Assembly: GCA_043228905.1 (NCBI GenBank)
Contig: JBHGNT010000017.1
Location: forward strand, 11,904,001 to 11,968,000
Origin: Azolla caroliniana
Lineage: Eukaryota; Polypodiophyta
Direction of reading: 5' to 3'
Length of the DNA: 64,000 nucleotides
The notes under the pieces were generated by a model. It saw only the letters and a program-made list of their open reading frames with translations. It was not told where the DNA came from and did no database searches. This document shows positions 48,030 to 58,022 of the stretch, piece by piece; position 1 is the stretch's first letter, and each line of letters starts with the position of its first letter. The translations under genes and the position numbers were made by a program.

Positions 48030-50020
48030 TTAGCTATAGTATGGTATACCTATTAGTTTTCTCCACTCATTTGGTAGAGCTGTACTGCAATCTCCCAAAC
48101 AGAATGCAACAATTCGACAGGCATGTTGAAAACAAAGCAGATGGTATGTGTGGTTGCATGGTTGTAGGTGAACCAACAAAGACGCAGTTTTGTCCTCCAC
48201 ACCTAACCCGCAAGCGATGCAACATGCTTGAACTGTCAATAAATCATTTTCTGGTTCTGCTTCATTTGGCAAGGGAGCAAGAATGTTCAGGTCCAAATCC
48301 TGTCTAGTCCTTACCATTCCCTCCACAAAATGTAGCTGCTTTTTAAGGCAGCTAACTACCTGTTCTTGATGAATGTATTGTTCCTTCAACGCAACAGAGA
48401 AATTTACCGATTAATTATTCCTGTTGTTGAAAGATACACCAACTTTGCTCAGGAATCGTTAACTTACTTGAAGCTTATCCAAATTGTAATCTACAACAGT
48501 ATTTACACCTAGAAGGTCCAAGTTCATTGAAAGAACCTGGATCTCTATTTGCAGTTGTATTTTACGCTGGGGATCTAGTGGCCCCTCTAATTCAAGCTCC
48601 TGTTGCGCAACCTATTCCAGATAATGCTTGATTAGCACATTTTACCCTTAAAGTTATTTATAACACAATCACATACCAGCAAAACAATAGTTACCTGAAT
48701 CTTATTTCTAATCGTTGTAACAACGGAAGTAACTTTGCTCTCCATTGCAGAAGCCATTGTGGCTTTCTCTAAATCAGTCTTAAAAAATGCCAATGTCTCA
48801 CAGGCTTCATGGACATTTTTTAGCATATAGCTAACCAATGTCTCACCTGTATCATCGACATTGGCTTTCCTTGGGTGTCGGTGTGGTGTATGCCCCCGGT
48901 CTTGCTGGGAGTCGGCAGTTGCATCAACATCTACCATGCTCCAAAATCTGTCTATTTTTTGTGCCAAGGTCCCCCCCATCTTTCGGCATCTTTTTACCGA
49001 TGCCTCACCATAGACTGCCCAAGCTACCCTATACATTTCAGGGTCTCTGGATTCCTTCGCTGTTTTGCAGTACTCATATGCAAATGTTCTAGCAAATGAA
49101 ACTGACAACTCATTGTTGACTGGGATCTCCTAATGAACTTTCTGGTGCAGCCTCATGCAGTCATCGTACAAGTCAGCTCGTACATGCTTCAGCTTGACCT
49201 TGCCTTTGACTCTAGGCACTGTATATACTGTCATCCGGTCTACATCACTGATTAATTTATCACTTAGGACAGCAGGGTCAACACCCTCGAGTGATAGACC
49301 ATAGGTGTTGTGGAAGTCCTCCTTTGTCTCGCAAAATTTTGCGAAGTTTAGCACTCTCATATACGGAGGAACGAGCCATCTGAAATATCATTTCAGAAAT
49401 CAGAAATAGTGCAAAATCAGAATATGTGAGAATCAGAAACCCCAATCAACAACAAGAAAAATGGTGCAAAATCTTTAACTTAGCAAATCAGAAACCCTAA
49501 TCATAATTTGTATTTAGAAATTTGAAATCAGAAACCCTAATCAAAATCTGTAATCAGAAGTTTGAAATAAAAAACCCTAATCAAAATCTGTAATCAGAAG
49601 TTTGTAACCAGAAACCCTATTTAGAAATTCTAATAAGAAATTTATAATCAAAAACCCTAATCAGAAATTTCAATCAGAAACCCTAATCAGAAATCCTAAA
49701 CAGAAATTTATAAACAAAAACCCTATTCAGAAATTCTAATCAGAAATTCTAATCAGTAATCAAAATTTGTAACCAGAAACCCTATTCAGAAATTCTAATA
49801 AGAAATTTATAATCAAAAACCCTAATCAGAAATTTCAATCAGAAACCCTAATTAGAAATTTCAATCACAAACCCTAATAAGAAATTCTAATCAGAAATTT
49901 ATAAACAAAAACCCTAATCAGAAATTTCAATCAGAAACCCCAATCATCACTAAAGACAGGATTAAACACAAAAAAAGTAATATAAACACACCTACTGCTA
50001 CTCCCCGATTTGCGAGACAT
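48030..50020 (-). CDS. TnA gene 2: coiled-coil protein with a C-terminal RING-like zinc finger, four exons
   Basis: Exons on the minus strand: 50020-49992, 49379-48695, 48611-48468, 48383-48030. All three introns have GT donors (GTGTGT, GTAACT, GTAAGT) and AG acceptors, and phases agree. The roughly 400-residue protein starts MSRKSGSSSRWLVPPYMRVL. It has helical, Glu/Gln-rich segments in exons 2 and 3 and ends with a Cys/His cluster (CCIACG, then LQPCNHTYHLLCFQHAC and FCLGDC) like a RING or related zinc finger, as in E3 ligases. One in-frame TAG (near 49134, likely former CAG) interrupts exon 2. It runs tail to tail with gene 1. The RING reading rests on Cys/His spacing only; its role in TnA is unknown. 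Confidence 0.65.
49393..49990 (-). repeat. Telobox-rich tandem repeat in TnA gene 2 intron 1
   Basis: Degenerate tandem repeat of AATCAGAAACCCTAATCAGA-like units. AAACCCTA or a close form occurs about 13 times, on the plus strand. AAACCCTA is the plant telo-box. The tract fills intron 1 of the RING-type gene. It is not a telomere array, since the heptamers are separated by AATCAGAAATT spacers. Confidence 0.85.
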
Positions 50021-50474
50021 CCTTGTATGGGACTCCAAGGACTTCACCCTATTCGATTTTGGGGAAATATGAATCGGCACCAAAGTTCAGACAGTAGTCA
50101 AAAAGAAAAAACAAATGTTTGGGGTTTTTGTAACTGAAACATACCTGGACGATGATCGAGCGGGTTCTGTGTTGTAACTCTCAATCTGCAATGTCGATTT
50201 TCTGCTGTTGCGGGAGCTACATCTGCATTCGTGCTCTGAGTACTCCATCTGCAGTCAAAATCAAACTTAGGCTAAACAGGAAATTGATGACATTGAAGTC
50301 GACCTTAGATGATGGTGCTATTCCCCAAGTTCCACTACGTCTGAAACAGAAGTTCAAATATTTGAGTTTTTTCATAAATTAGTTTTTCAAATATTTGATT
50401 TTCCCACAAAAAAGACTAGCTAAACAAATAGCTAATTAGCTATGGCCATTTTAGTAGCTAATTAGCTATAATAG
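50021..50474. other. TnA right subterminal region
   Basis: Upstream region of TnA gene 2, likely containing its promoter; no TATA box stands out. A short TAGCTAATTAGCTA cluster lies at about 50410-50470, next to the right TIR, mirroring the one at 31340-31440 by the left TIR. Confidence 0.5.
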
Positions 50475-50502
50475 TGTTTCCACTCGCATGCTTTTACCCT
50501 CG
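50475..50502 (-). repeat. TnA right TIR
   Basis: Inverse complement of 31300-31327 with three mismatches; followed by TSD ATT (50503-50505). Confidence 0.8.
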
Positions 50503-51137
50503 ATTTAACATCACGTAATAACTTATATACACATATGTACATTATCACATATATACGATCAACTACGTATACACGTGACCACATATGCCTATATTAAACA
50601 AATCGTTATATTTAATAGCCAAAAATGACGTAATCGAGGCATATACCTCTACGCACACGAGACATCCAAAAATAAGGGTTAATTGTAATACGCAATTGAG
50701 GTATTGAACTCTTACACATATTAGACCAAACGCATATCATTTACAACGAATCGAGGTATTGACCTCATACACAAACGTAACATACATTTGTGAACGTAAT
50801 ACGCAATTGAGGTATTAACCTCGTGCGCATACGACACTCATCACATATTCAATGTACGTCAAATGAGGTATTGACCTCATACACATATGTAAACGTTTTA
50901 TACCACCAATGAATTACCACTACAACATCATTGAATTAATGAAAAAAATCTACATATTAACCATACCCATGATTAGATGGGAGAAGAAAAATAGACAAAA
51001 AAACAACAAGAAAGATTACCGAAGTTCCTTTGTTGATCCTTGTCTGCATGAAGGCTGACCGCACGTGGATCGATGCCATCAATCAAGAACACAAAAGACA
51101 ACAAAAGAAACATTTGAAAATGAGCTCTAATACCAAC
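50503..51137 (-). other. G1 leader, LTR-proximal part, with GAGGTATTGACCTC repeats
   Basis: Minus-strand leader directly after the 5' LTR. The PBS-like TTGGTATTAGAGCTC (51137-51121 region) resembles the initiator Met-tRNA complement with one change. At about 50636-50895, five degenerate units spaced about 55 bases apart carry GAGGTATTGACCTC, an inverted repeat (GAGGT-ATTG-ACCTC). No gene is seen. Confidence 0.65.
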
Positions 51138-51599
51138 TTTTAGAGACATAGAATAAAGCATTAGATAAGGATGGAATATAGATGAATAGATAGATCTAAA
51201 TAGAGAGGAGAGAGAGAAAGAAGGGTGCCGATCCACCCGACCACCCCCGAACGAAGGGATCGAGACGGACTTGAGCCTCGATCGGCGTCTCATACCACCG
51301 CCTTGGCGTCGAGTCGTACCTAGTGCTAGCTCACTCACTACAAGAGTCGAACCACTCACGAACAACGTCTCAACGTAGTCAATAGATGATGAAATGAGGG
51401 TAGCTAGGCCTCTTATTTATAGCGATACCCAAGGCCCCCAACCATGTTCACAGTTGGCCTAATGGGTTGTCTCAATCCCGAGGATTAAAAGTAATCCTCC
51501 CCTTTTTTACACTCTTGTTTAACCCTCACACTTATCCACGTGTATAAAATACTACAGTAAATTTTGACCACGGGATATTATATGGTCATGCCCGTAACA
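51138..51599 (-). repeat. G1 5' LTR
   Basis: 462 bases, starting on the minus strand with TGTTACGGGCATGACC at 51599 and ending CTCTAAAA at 51138. Partner of 8767-9232. Followed outward by TSD TGAGC at 51600-51604. Confidence 0.86.
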
Positions 51600-51604
51600 T
51601 GAGC

Positions 51605-51655
51605 GGTTTGGTGAAGATATCGGCAACTTGCCGATCCGTCTGAACATACCTGTCA
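51605..51655 (-). pseudogene. Copia C RNase H fragment, upstream side of the G1 insertion
   Basis: Minus strand reads RYVQTDRQVADIFTKPL, the conserved end of copia RNase H. The following residues are on the other side of G1 at 8761 downward. Copia C sequence stops at about 51655, so the rest of its pol is absent from this window. Confidence 0.8.
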
Positions 51656-51659
51656 CAAA

Positions 51660-51735
51660 ATGTGAATATCAAGGTTTGAACTTGTGACCTTCAAACAATG
51701 GTCTTACACTTCAACCATTGCACCAACTCATTTTC
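51660..51735 (-). repeat. tRNA-derived SINE-like segment
   Basis: On the minus strand the A-box match TGGTGCAATGG (51725-51715) and B-box match GTTCAAACC (51681-51673) both fit consensus fully and are 33 bases apart, as in the array LTRs. A GACC...GGTC pair lies between them where an anticodon stem would be. This is the usual head of a plant SINE. No poly(A) tail was identified. Confidence 0.5.
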
Positions 51736-51739
51736 ATTA

Positions 51740-52084
51740 ATAAATATATTTTCATATTATTATTATTCAAGAACTCTAAAGCACTAGACACATTAGATGA
51801 CCGCCAAATGGCATGCACCCTGTACGCCAAATGGCGTACAACATGTATGCCAAATGACGATCATGCACATTCTGATGTACAGTATATAAGTCAAAGATCT
51901 GCTCAGTGTTGAACCATTCCGGTTCAACACCAGTCTTCAGCAACCTTGTAATCTCGGTTTCCGGTAATAGAAATTCTTGAATTTTTGTCTTGTAAACTTC
52001 TTCTCGTTTGTTGTTATCTTCTTTTCTTCGAAATTGACCTTGTCTTTGAAGCTTGGGTCGCGACAGTTTGAACTGGAATCCCAC
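51740..52084 (+). other. G3 LTR or leader remnant
   Basis: Promoter-like GTATATAAG near 51881, repeated GCCAAATGGC words at 51800-51860 and a possible LTR end GGGTCGCGACA near 52060-52072. After this the sequence jumps to the middle of the RT, so the 5' half of G3 (gag, protease) is deleted. The LTR assignment is tentative. Confidence 0.4.
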
Positions 52085-54074
52085 ATTTTTAGATTATCGA
52101 GGCTTGAACAAGGTTATGATTCGAAATCGATATGCTCTACCATTGATTCCAAATCTCTTGGAACGTCTCAATGGGGCCAAATACTTCACAAGGCTAGACT
52201 TATGAGGAGCTTACAACCTTGTTCGTATTCGACCCGGTGATGAATGGAAAACTGCTTTTCGCACACGATATGGTCACTTTGAGTACACAGTAATGCCATT
52301 CGGGCTTACAAATGCTCCAGCAGTTTTCCAACATATGGCAAATGATATCTTTCGAGATTTCCTCGATATCTTCATGATAATTTACTTGGATGACATACTA
52401 ATCTACTCAAAGACACAAGAGGAGCATAATAATCATGTTTGACAAGTTCTACAATGATTACGGGAATTTAGTCTTTATGCCAAACTAGAGAAGTGTTGCT
52501 TTGACCGCAATCAAGTTGAGTTTCTAGGGTATATGGTCTCTCCAGAAGGTATTTTTATGGATCCAAAGAAAGTACAAACAATTCTAGATTGGAAGACACC
52601 AGGCTCAGTTCGTGATCTGCAATGTTTCTTGGGATTTGCGAATTTCTACCGCAAGTTCATCAAGAGTTACTTAAAAGTTGTTTTGCCCCTCACGGGACTA
52701 ACACAGAAGAACCGACCATTTGTATGGACATCAAGCGCAATTGATGCATTTGATAGCTTGAAGCAAGCATTTACATCTGCTCCCATTTTGGTCCACATTG
52801 ACCTTAAAAAGCCGTTTATCATAGAAGCAGATGCATCTGATTTTGCACTAGGAAGTGTTCTATCGCAAGTAGCGGATAATGAGAAATTACATCCAGTTGC
52901 ATTTCATTCAAGAAAGTTTTAACCTGTAGAAATCAATTATGAAATCCATGACAAAGAATTGTTGGCAATTGTTGATTCTTTCGAACAATGGCGTCACTTC
53001 TTGGAAGGTTCTCCCCACCAAATTATTGTTTACAACGATCATAAAAACCTCACATACTTTCAAAATGCTCGAGTTCTAAATCAACGACAAGCTCGGTGGG
53101 CACAATTTCTAACATGGTTCAACTTTGTGATAACATATCGACCAGGAACACAACAAGGTAAAGCTGATGCCTTATCAAGACGCTCTTATTTTGCACCAAA
53201 ACCGGGGGACCCAACTTACGACAATCAAGAACAAGTCCTTTTGAGCCCTAGTCGTCTACGATTAATGGTGACAAATGTTGCTGAGACAACTTTGGATTCA
53301 AAATTTCTCGATTCTATTCGCTCAAGCATTGGTTCAGATGATTTTGCACAAGATATTTTAGACCACATTGTTCCAGATCGTGCTTCTTGTTCACGCTCCA
53401 AGTTTTCTCGCATGGATTATGGGAACTTCAATTGGCATGATGGGTTGCTTTTTCGAAACAACCGTACTTATATTCCTGATGGACCTTTTCGACTTGAAAT
53501 CTTGCATCACTGCCATGATTCACCGCTAGCTGGATATTTCGGAGTTTTGAAAACATTAGAGCTAGTTACCCAAAACTATTGGTGGCCTCAGGTTTGTCAG
53601 TTTGTCATAGACTATGTTTACTTGTGATGTATGTTGTCGATCAAAGATGCCTCGACATCGGCCATATGGTTTGTTGCACCCATTGTCCATTCCAGATGGT
53701 CCGTGGAAATCCATTTCTATCGATTTCATCACAGATCTCCCATCTTCCCAAGGCTATGATGCAATTCTTACAGTCGCTTTACAAAAATGGCACATTTTCT
53801 TCCATGTAGAAAAACTTTTACTAGTCAAGAATTGACAAGTCTTGTTATGTGAGAAGTTTTCAAGCACCATGGCCTTCCAGATGAAATCATTAGTGATCGT
53901 GGACCACAATTTATTGCAAAGTTTTGGACACACTTGAGAGCCTTGGAATTTCTAGTAAACTATCTTCAAGCTATCATCCTCAAACCGATGGGCAAACGGA
54001 ACGCACAAATCAAACATTAGAACAATATCTCTGTTGCTTTATCAACTATTAACAAGATGATTGGATGGATTTCT
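52085..54074 (+). pseudogene. G3 Ty3/gypsy pol: RT, RNase H, integrase N-terminal part
   Basis: RT from the middle ([20 protein letters not shown]) through [14 protein letters not shown] and catalytic [11 protein letters not shown] (about 52380-52420). RNase H: ADASDFALGSVLSQ near 52825-52870, then NDHKNLTYFQNARVLNQRQ. Integrase: zinc residues in HHCHDSPLAGYFG, then [13 protein letters not shown] and [19 protein letters not shown] near 53980-54020. Stops at 52201, 52441, 52921, 53626 and others. The frame ends at DWMDF (54070), where TnB is inserted, and resumes at 62882. Confidence 0.88.
54071..54074. repeat. TSD TTCT of TnB, left
   Basis: TTCT at 54071-54074 and 62882-62885. The integrase frame across one TTCT is continuous (DWMDF on one side, HMEEFAYNNS on the other), which fixes the element ends to the base. 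Confidence 0.92.
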
Positions 54075-54110
54075 AACACGTTCGCGTTCACAAGTGGAAG
54101 GATCGCGCAT
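54075..54110 (+). repeat. TnB left TIR
   Basis: AACACGTTCGCGTTCACAAG then TGGAAGGATCGCGCAT. The inverse of the right end differs only at one base (C against T at position 30). A partial second TGGAAGGAT follows at 54114-54122. Confidence 0.92.
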
Positions 54111-54433
54111 AAATGGAAGGATAAGGGTAATTTTAGGGGTTTTTCAATGATTTTACAAAACACATTGATACCAGTATCATACAAGTTCAAACATACTATG
54201 AAAAAGGTTAAAAATCCACTATTTTCGTGATTTAGAAGTAACTAAAAAAAGACGAATTTCAAAAACGTACATTCTCAATTTATATCACAAACTTTACAAC
54301 CAATGTTATTTTATAAGAAACGATTTTTGGGAAATCATAAGAATTCAAAACACATGATTTTATATTACTCGATTTGTTACAAGCGGAATGTAGTTACACT
54401 TAATAGCCAAATATACATTCATGATAGAGTCCT
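54111..54433. other. TnB left subterminal region
   Basis: AT-rich non-coding stretch between the TIR and the stop codon of the minus-strand gene; probably its 3' UTR. Confidence 0.6.
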
Positions 54434-57199
54434 TTACGGAGAATCACTACTATAACTAATATACAATGACGATTCCTCCTCATCATCCTCGGATGTACCA
54501 ATCAGTGCATTATCTTCGTCATAAACCAAATGGTTTGACTCTAGATTATATGTAGCAGATCTCGTTTGCCTTTGACTCGAGCCACCTTGTAGACCTGGTA
54601 ATTTTTCTTTTATTATATCTATTGTTGACTTCCTTAATCGTCCGGCTTTTGTAAGTGTGAAGTCGTACATGATGATATCCACATCAGAGATATCAAGGGT
54701 CGAGGTGTTACGAATGTTTCGCTTCCTCTTCCTACCTCCCCTTCTTGTTTGGCATTCAATCCTACCTGTAAAAGCATTTGCACTTCTAGTGTTGTACCAA
54801 TGAACATTTATAGACTTGATCGTGTTTTCTATTTCATGCATTAGCACTTCTAGAATTTTACCAACCCAAAATTGGTGGCCATGTGAGTTCTCATCAGCCG
54901 GCGTTGCAATCAACATCCCCGCGGTGAGCTCTTGCAAATTTCCTTGCCATCTAGCTTCGACTGCTTTGGTCATCCTTGGTCCCACATAAATGTCTCTTTG
55001 TTGTGGATGGACCAAGCTGTCATTAATCGCATTTACTAGTCGCTCCGGACTTCTATTTACGCGATCATGTTGCAGCGACCATGTGAATGGCGTTTCCAAA
55101 TTCCAATTATCAACAGATACACAATTGTCTATAATTTCATTCTGATCACTATAAAATACATCCCACCATGACGTGTCTTGTTGTGCGGCATATTTCTTGG
55201 CGGCCTCAATATGCTTTCTTTTTTCTTCTAAGGCTTGGAGCCATGACCGTTTTTGTTCTGATACCAAGTCGCTCTACAACTCTCCTTTCTTCTCAATTGG
55301 CATTTGCTTAGCTCCATGGACAATTGTACTCGGCATACAAAGTAATAACTGGCAACCACCTTCAGGTTCCCATGTTGTAGAAGATGAATATTGTTTAGCA
55401 TACAAAAGTGTAGAACCACTTATTCCATTTTTCTTTATCAAAAAAATGTGATTGAAACTTATATTGTTTAACTGAGCAAGCACTTTAACATTCCCACCAC
55501 CCCCATCTAATATATATCTCTTAAAGTCATATACCTCCTTCAAGTGTAACACTTTTGGGCGTGGTGTATATGCATCACAAATGACATCAAATAGTTTAGG
55601 TAAAGTGAAAGCATCATGCCGAGACAACTGTCTGGAGAATGTGCTAAACATCTGATCTATATGGTCATGTGTGTGGCCAACCAAAAGGAAATTGACTTTC
55701 ACTTTCCTAAACAATTCTAGGTTGACCAACATACTTAGATAGCCAAATACAGTTGAATTTTTGTTCTCTCTAGCAGTATTGTCCAATTGAATGTATAGAA
55801 CAGGGGGGAAAGGTTGTCCCCAAGACATCAAAACTCGGTGAATCACTGTAACTGTTAGGTTAGGGTCATTGTGAACATTGGGGTAAGTAATGAAGACGTG
55901 AGGTCGAACAGACCTATTATAAGCCAAGCATCCCACCAAGTGCATTTGAACAAGGCACTCATCATTGACATCTTTGGGGAGCCTCCGCATATGCGGCAAG
56001 CATGTCTTCTTCTGGTCCATGCCATCTATCATTAAGCACATGTATTGTTCAGGCCTCTTCAAACACTTCTCTCTATGATGCATCGCCTTCCTTCGTTCTA
56101 AGGATTGTGCCTCACGATGCTCTTGTAGTAACTTCTTACTCGTATCCTTTTCCATTGATGTCTTTGCACCTTTAGCCAAACTTTTAAGATTTGCACAAAT
56201 GGAGCAATACCCCATACGTACTTTACGAGGAATAATAACATTTGAAAACCGAGCTCTCCATAATCTTGTGAATTGGCTATAGGTGATAGACTTATTACGT
56301 GAGCCCAACATTTCAGATCGATAGACATCATAAACTTCCCGACGGGTATAATTATCAGAAAGATGCATCCTACCTGTAGTGGGCATTACTTCACAATTTA
56401 ACTGAAAGTAAGTTTTCATCCAGCCAATAGCTAGTCTTCCAATTGCACCTTTCATACTTGGAACCTCTTTACAATTGAGCATCTGATCCCCGCTAAGTAG
56501 ACGTTGTTGTACTCTATGTAGCCGCATGTTACTAACACATAACGCAATTTTGAATGCAACTCTACATATCTGTTGCGCATGGAAGATATAATACTCGAAT
56601 GATACTTTGATCCCCGTACATTTGTCAGATACTAGTTGCATATGTGATCCGAGGTAAGTGTCTTGCTCATCACCGGTCATCGAAAAATAGTATCGCCTTA
56701 ATTCTCGCAACTTTGATTTTCCAATCATAGACATACAACCACGGGCACAACATATTTTGTTGACATCAAATCCAATCTGTTTATCTGATGTCACCAAGCT
56801 AAATCTAGCCAGACGAATTCTTCGTGGGATTCTTCTAATATGCATAGGGCTCCCAGATTTCTCTTCCTGAATAGAGGTTGGTGTAACCTTGTTACAGTCT
56901 AATTCTCTGTTCTGACCATCGCCAATGTTATTCAATGTTTCCTGGGCACTTCCTTCATTCTCGGTATCTTTATTAATATCGTATTCTTCAATAGAGAACT
57001 CTTCACATGTGTCATTATTTACATTCCCTGTAGATGAGCTCAGACAATATTCTTCGATAGAATATGGTGAGTCGGTCGACAGACAATATTCTTCAATCGA
57101 ATATGGTGACTCTGTTGACAAACAATACTCTTCAGTAGAAAACGATGGGTCTGATGACAAACAATATTCTTCAATCGAGAACGGTGAATCTTCACTCAT
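54434..57199 (-). CDS. TnB gene 1: DUF7869-like protein, putative transposase
   Basis: Single exon on the minus strand from ATG 57199. It is open for 641 codons to a TAG at 55276-55274, then open again in the same frame to 54434; about 920 residues in all if the TAG was a CAG. N-terminus: four to five repeats of about 16 residues around SPYSIEEYCLS. Then a Cys-bearing region (CCARGCMSMIG; GYCSICANL). The core has DUF7869 hallmarks: MIDGMDQKKTCLPH (about 388), YIQLDNTARENKN (about 468) and LLVGHTHDHIDQMFS (about 507). These acidic/His positions suggest an RNase H-like D-D-H/D catalytic fold. The C-terminal part has FWVGKILEVL and INVHWYNT, like a small beta-barrel, and a basic stretch (RRGGRKRKRN). 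The transposase role is inferred from its place in a TIR element. Confidence 0.8.
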
Positions 57200-58022
57200 G
57201 GCTTAAGGTCTAGATAGGGCTCTCTAAGTTATACTCCTCTCTAAACATATACTCCTCCCTAAACATAAACTTCTCTCTAAACAAAAGCCAAATCAATAGA
57301 ATGTCTATATTATGTAATATTCTATTAATACAATACATCTAAAAATTATTTTTAATAAAGTAATTTTACTTAAATTATCAATCATTATATAAACTAGATC
57401 TAAATGATGTTAAATCAAGTAAAATATAAAACTAATCATTAACAAGCCTTGAATATGTTGGATTAATGTTAAAATCATTGGCTAATTAATGGCGCCCATT
57501 TTGATATAGAACGTCTCACGCATTGGTTCTTTAATGCTCACCATTTTAAATATTAGACTTATCAATCATTGGTTAATTCATGCCCACATCTTTAATACAT
57601 AACATTTGAGAGTCATAAAAATTGTTGCTTTTAGTAATCAATCATTGGTACATTCATGAACCTCTATCATTGTCTCCTTCATAACCTTTGAAGTCATTGT
57701 AGGTTGTTATGACTATAAAAGATTGATCAATATGTTAGTTTGACTTTGTAATCATTAATACAATCATAAGTTACTCTAGTTAATGTGACTATGGTTACCA
57801 ACTAACTATCCTCAAAGTTACCAACATTGGTTAAGGTGACTATGGTTACTTTAACCAATGTGTTCAATCCCTATAAATAGGAAGACCTCGTCATATTTCA
57901 CTCACCAGAGCGTACAGAGCGTACAGAGCACACAGAACGTAGAGAGCACACAAAGCACACAAAGCACTCAGAGCACAAAGCACGAAAGCGCGATCTCCGC
58001 CTCCACTTCAACACGATCAACC
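57200..58022. promoter_or_regulatory. Shared divergent promoter region of TnB
   Basis: 823 bases between the two start codons. On the plus side CTATAAATAGG (57871-57881) is a good TATA box, about 150 bases before the ATG at 58023. The transcribed leader has a run of ACAGAGCRY-like repeats (about 57905-57990). CCAAT/ATTGG words occur repeatedly (57795-57865). By the minus-strand start, about three imperfect copies of CTCTCTAAACATATACTCC lie at 57225-57290. Confidence 0.65.

Larger units (their letters stand above)
31300..50502. mobile_element. TnA: TIR DNA transposon with two convergent genes
   Basis: Bounded by 28-base TIRs (31300-31327 and 50475-50502, 25 of 28 identical), starting CGAGG and sharing AAAGCATGCGAGTGGAAACA. 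Flanked by TSD ATT (31297-31299 and 50503-50505). About 6.6 kb is its own sequence; the rest is a solo LTR and an LTR array inserted in it. It carries a plus-strand gene (from 32561) with a helix-turn-helix-like and Cys-rich protein, and a minus-strand RING-type gene (50020-48030). Introns and subterminal parts are full of TAGCTAATTAGCTA repeats. A 3-base TSD fits CACTA and Harbinger groups, but the terminus is not CACTA and I cannot assign a superfamily. Confidence 0.75.
8767..51599 (-). mobile_element. G1: chromodomain Ty3/gypsy retrotransposon, split by nested insertions
   Basis: Minus-strand LTR retrotransposon spanning 42.8 kb, of which about 6.9 kb is its own. Order on the minus strand: 5' LTR 51599-51138, PBS, leader, gag 30253-29372, protease, RT, RNase H and integrase to 26637, then integrase remainder and chromodomain 9945-9247, polypurine tract, 3' LTR 9232-8767. 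It is interrupted by TnA (31300-50502) in the leader and by a Tat-like gypsy (9946-26636) in the integrase. The two LTRs differ at roughly 29 of 460 positions by eye (about 6%), so the insertion is not recent. TSD TGAGC. The order RT-RNase H-integrase-chromodomain is that of chromoviruses. Confidence 0.87.

Noticed and set aside
49393-49990. Interstitial telomere array
   Set aside because: AAACCCTA words are separated by irregular AATCAGAAAT spacers and never form consecutive heptamers.
50152-50382. 76-codon plus-strand frame near the TnA right end
   Set aside because: No recognisable motif; it lies in the probable promoter region of the minus-strand RING-type gene.
5720-54074. The gypsy relic at 5720-7436 and the gypsy at 52085 as two halves of one split element
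   Set aside because: Both contain the same RT stretch (RYAL to [11 protein letters not shown]), so they overlap and must be two copies.
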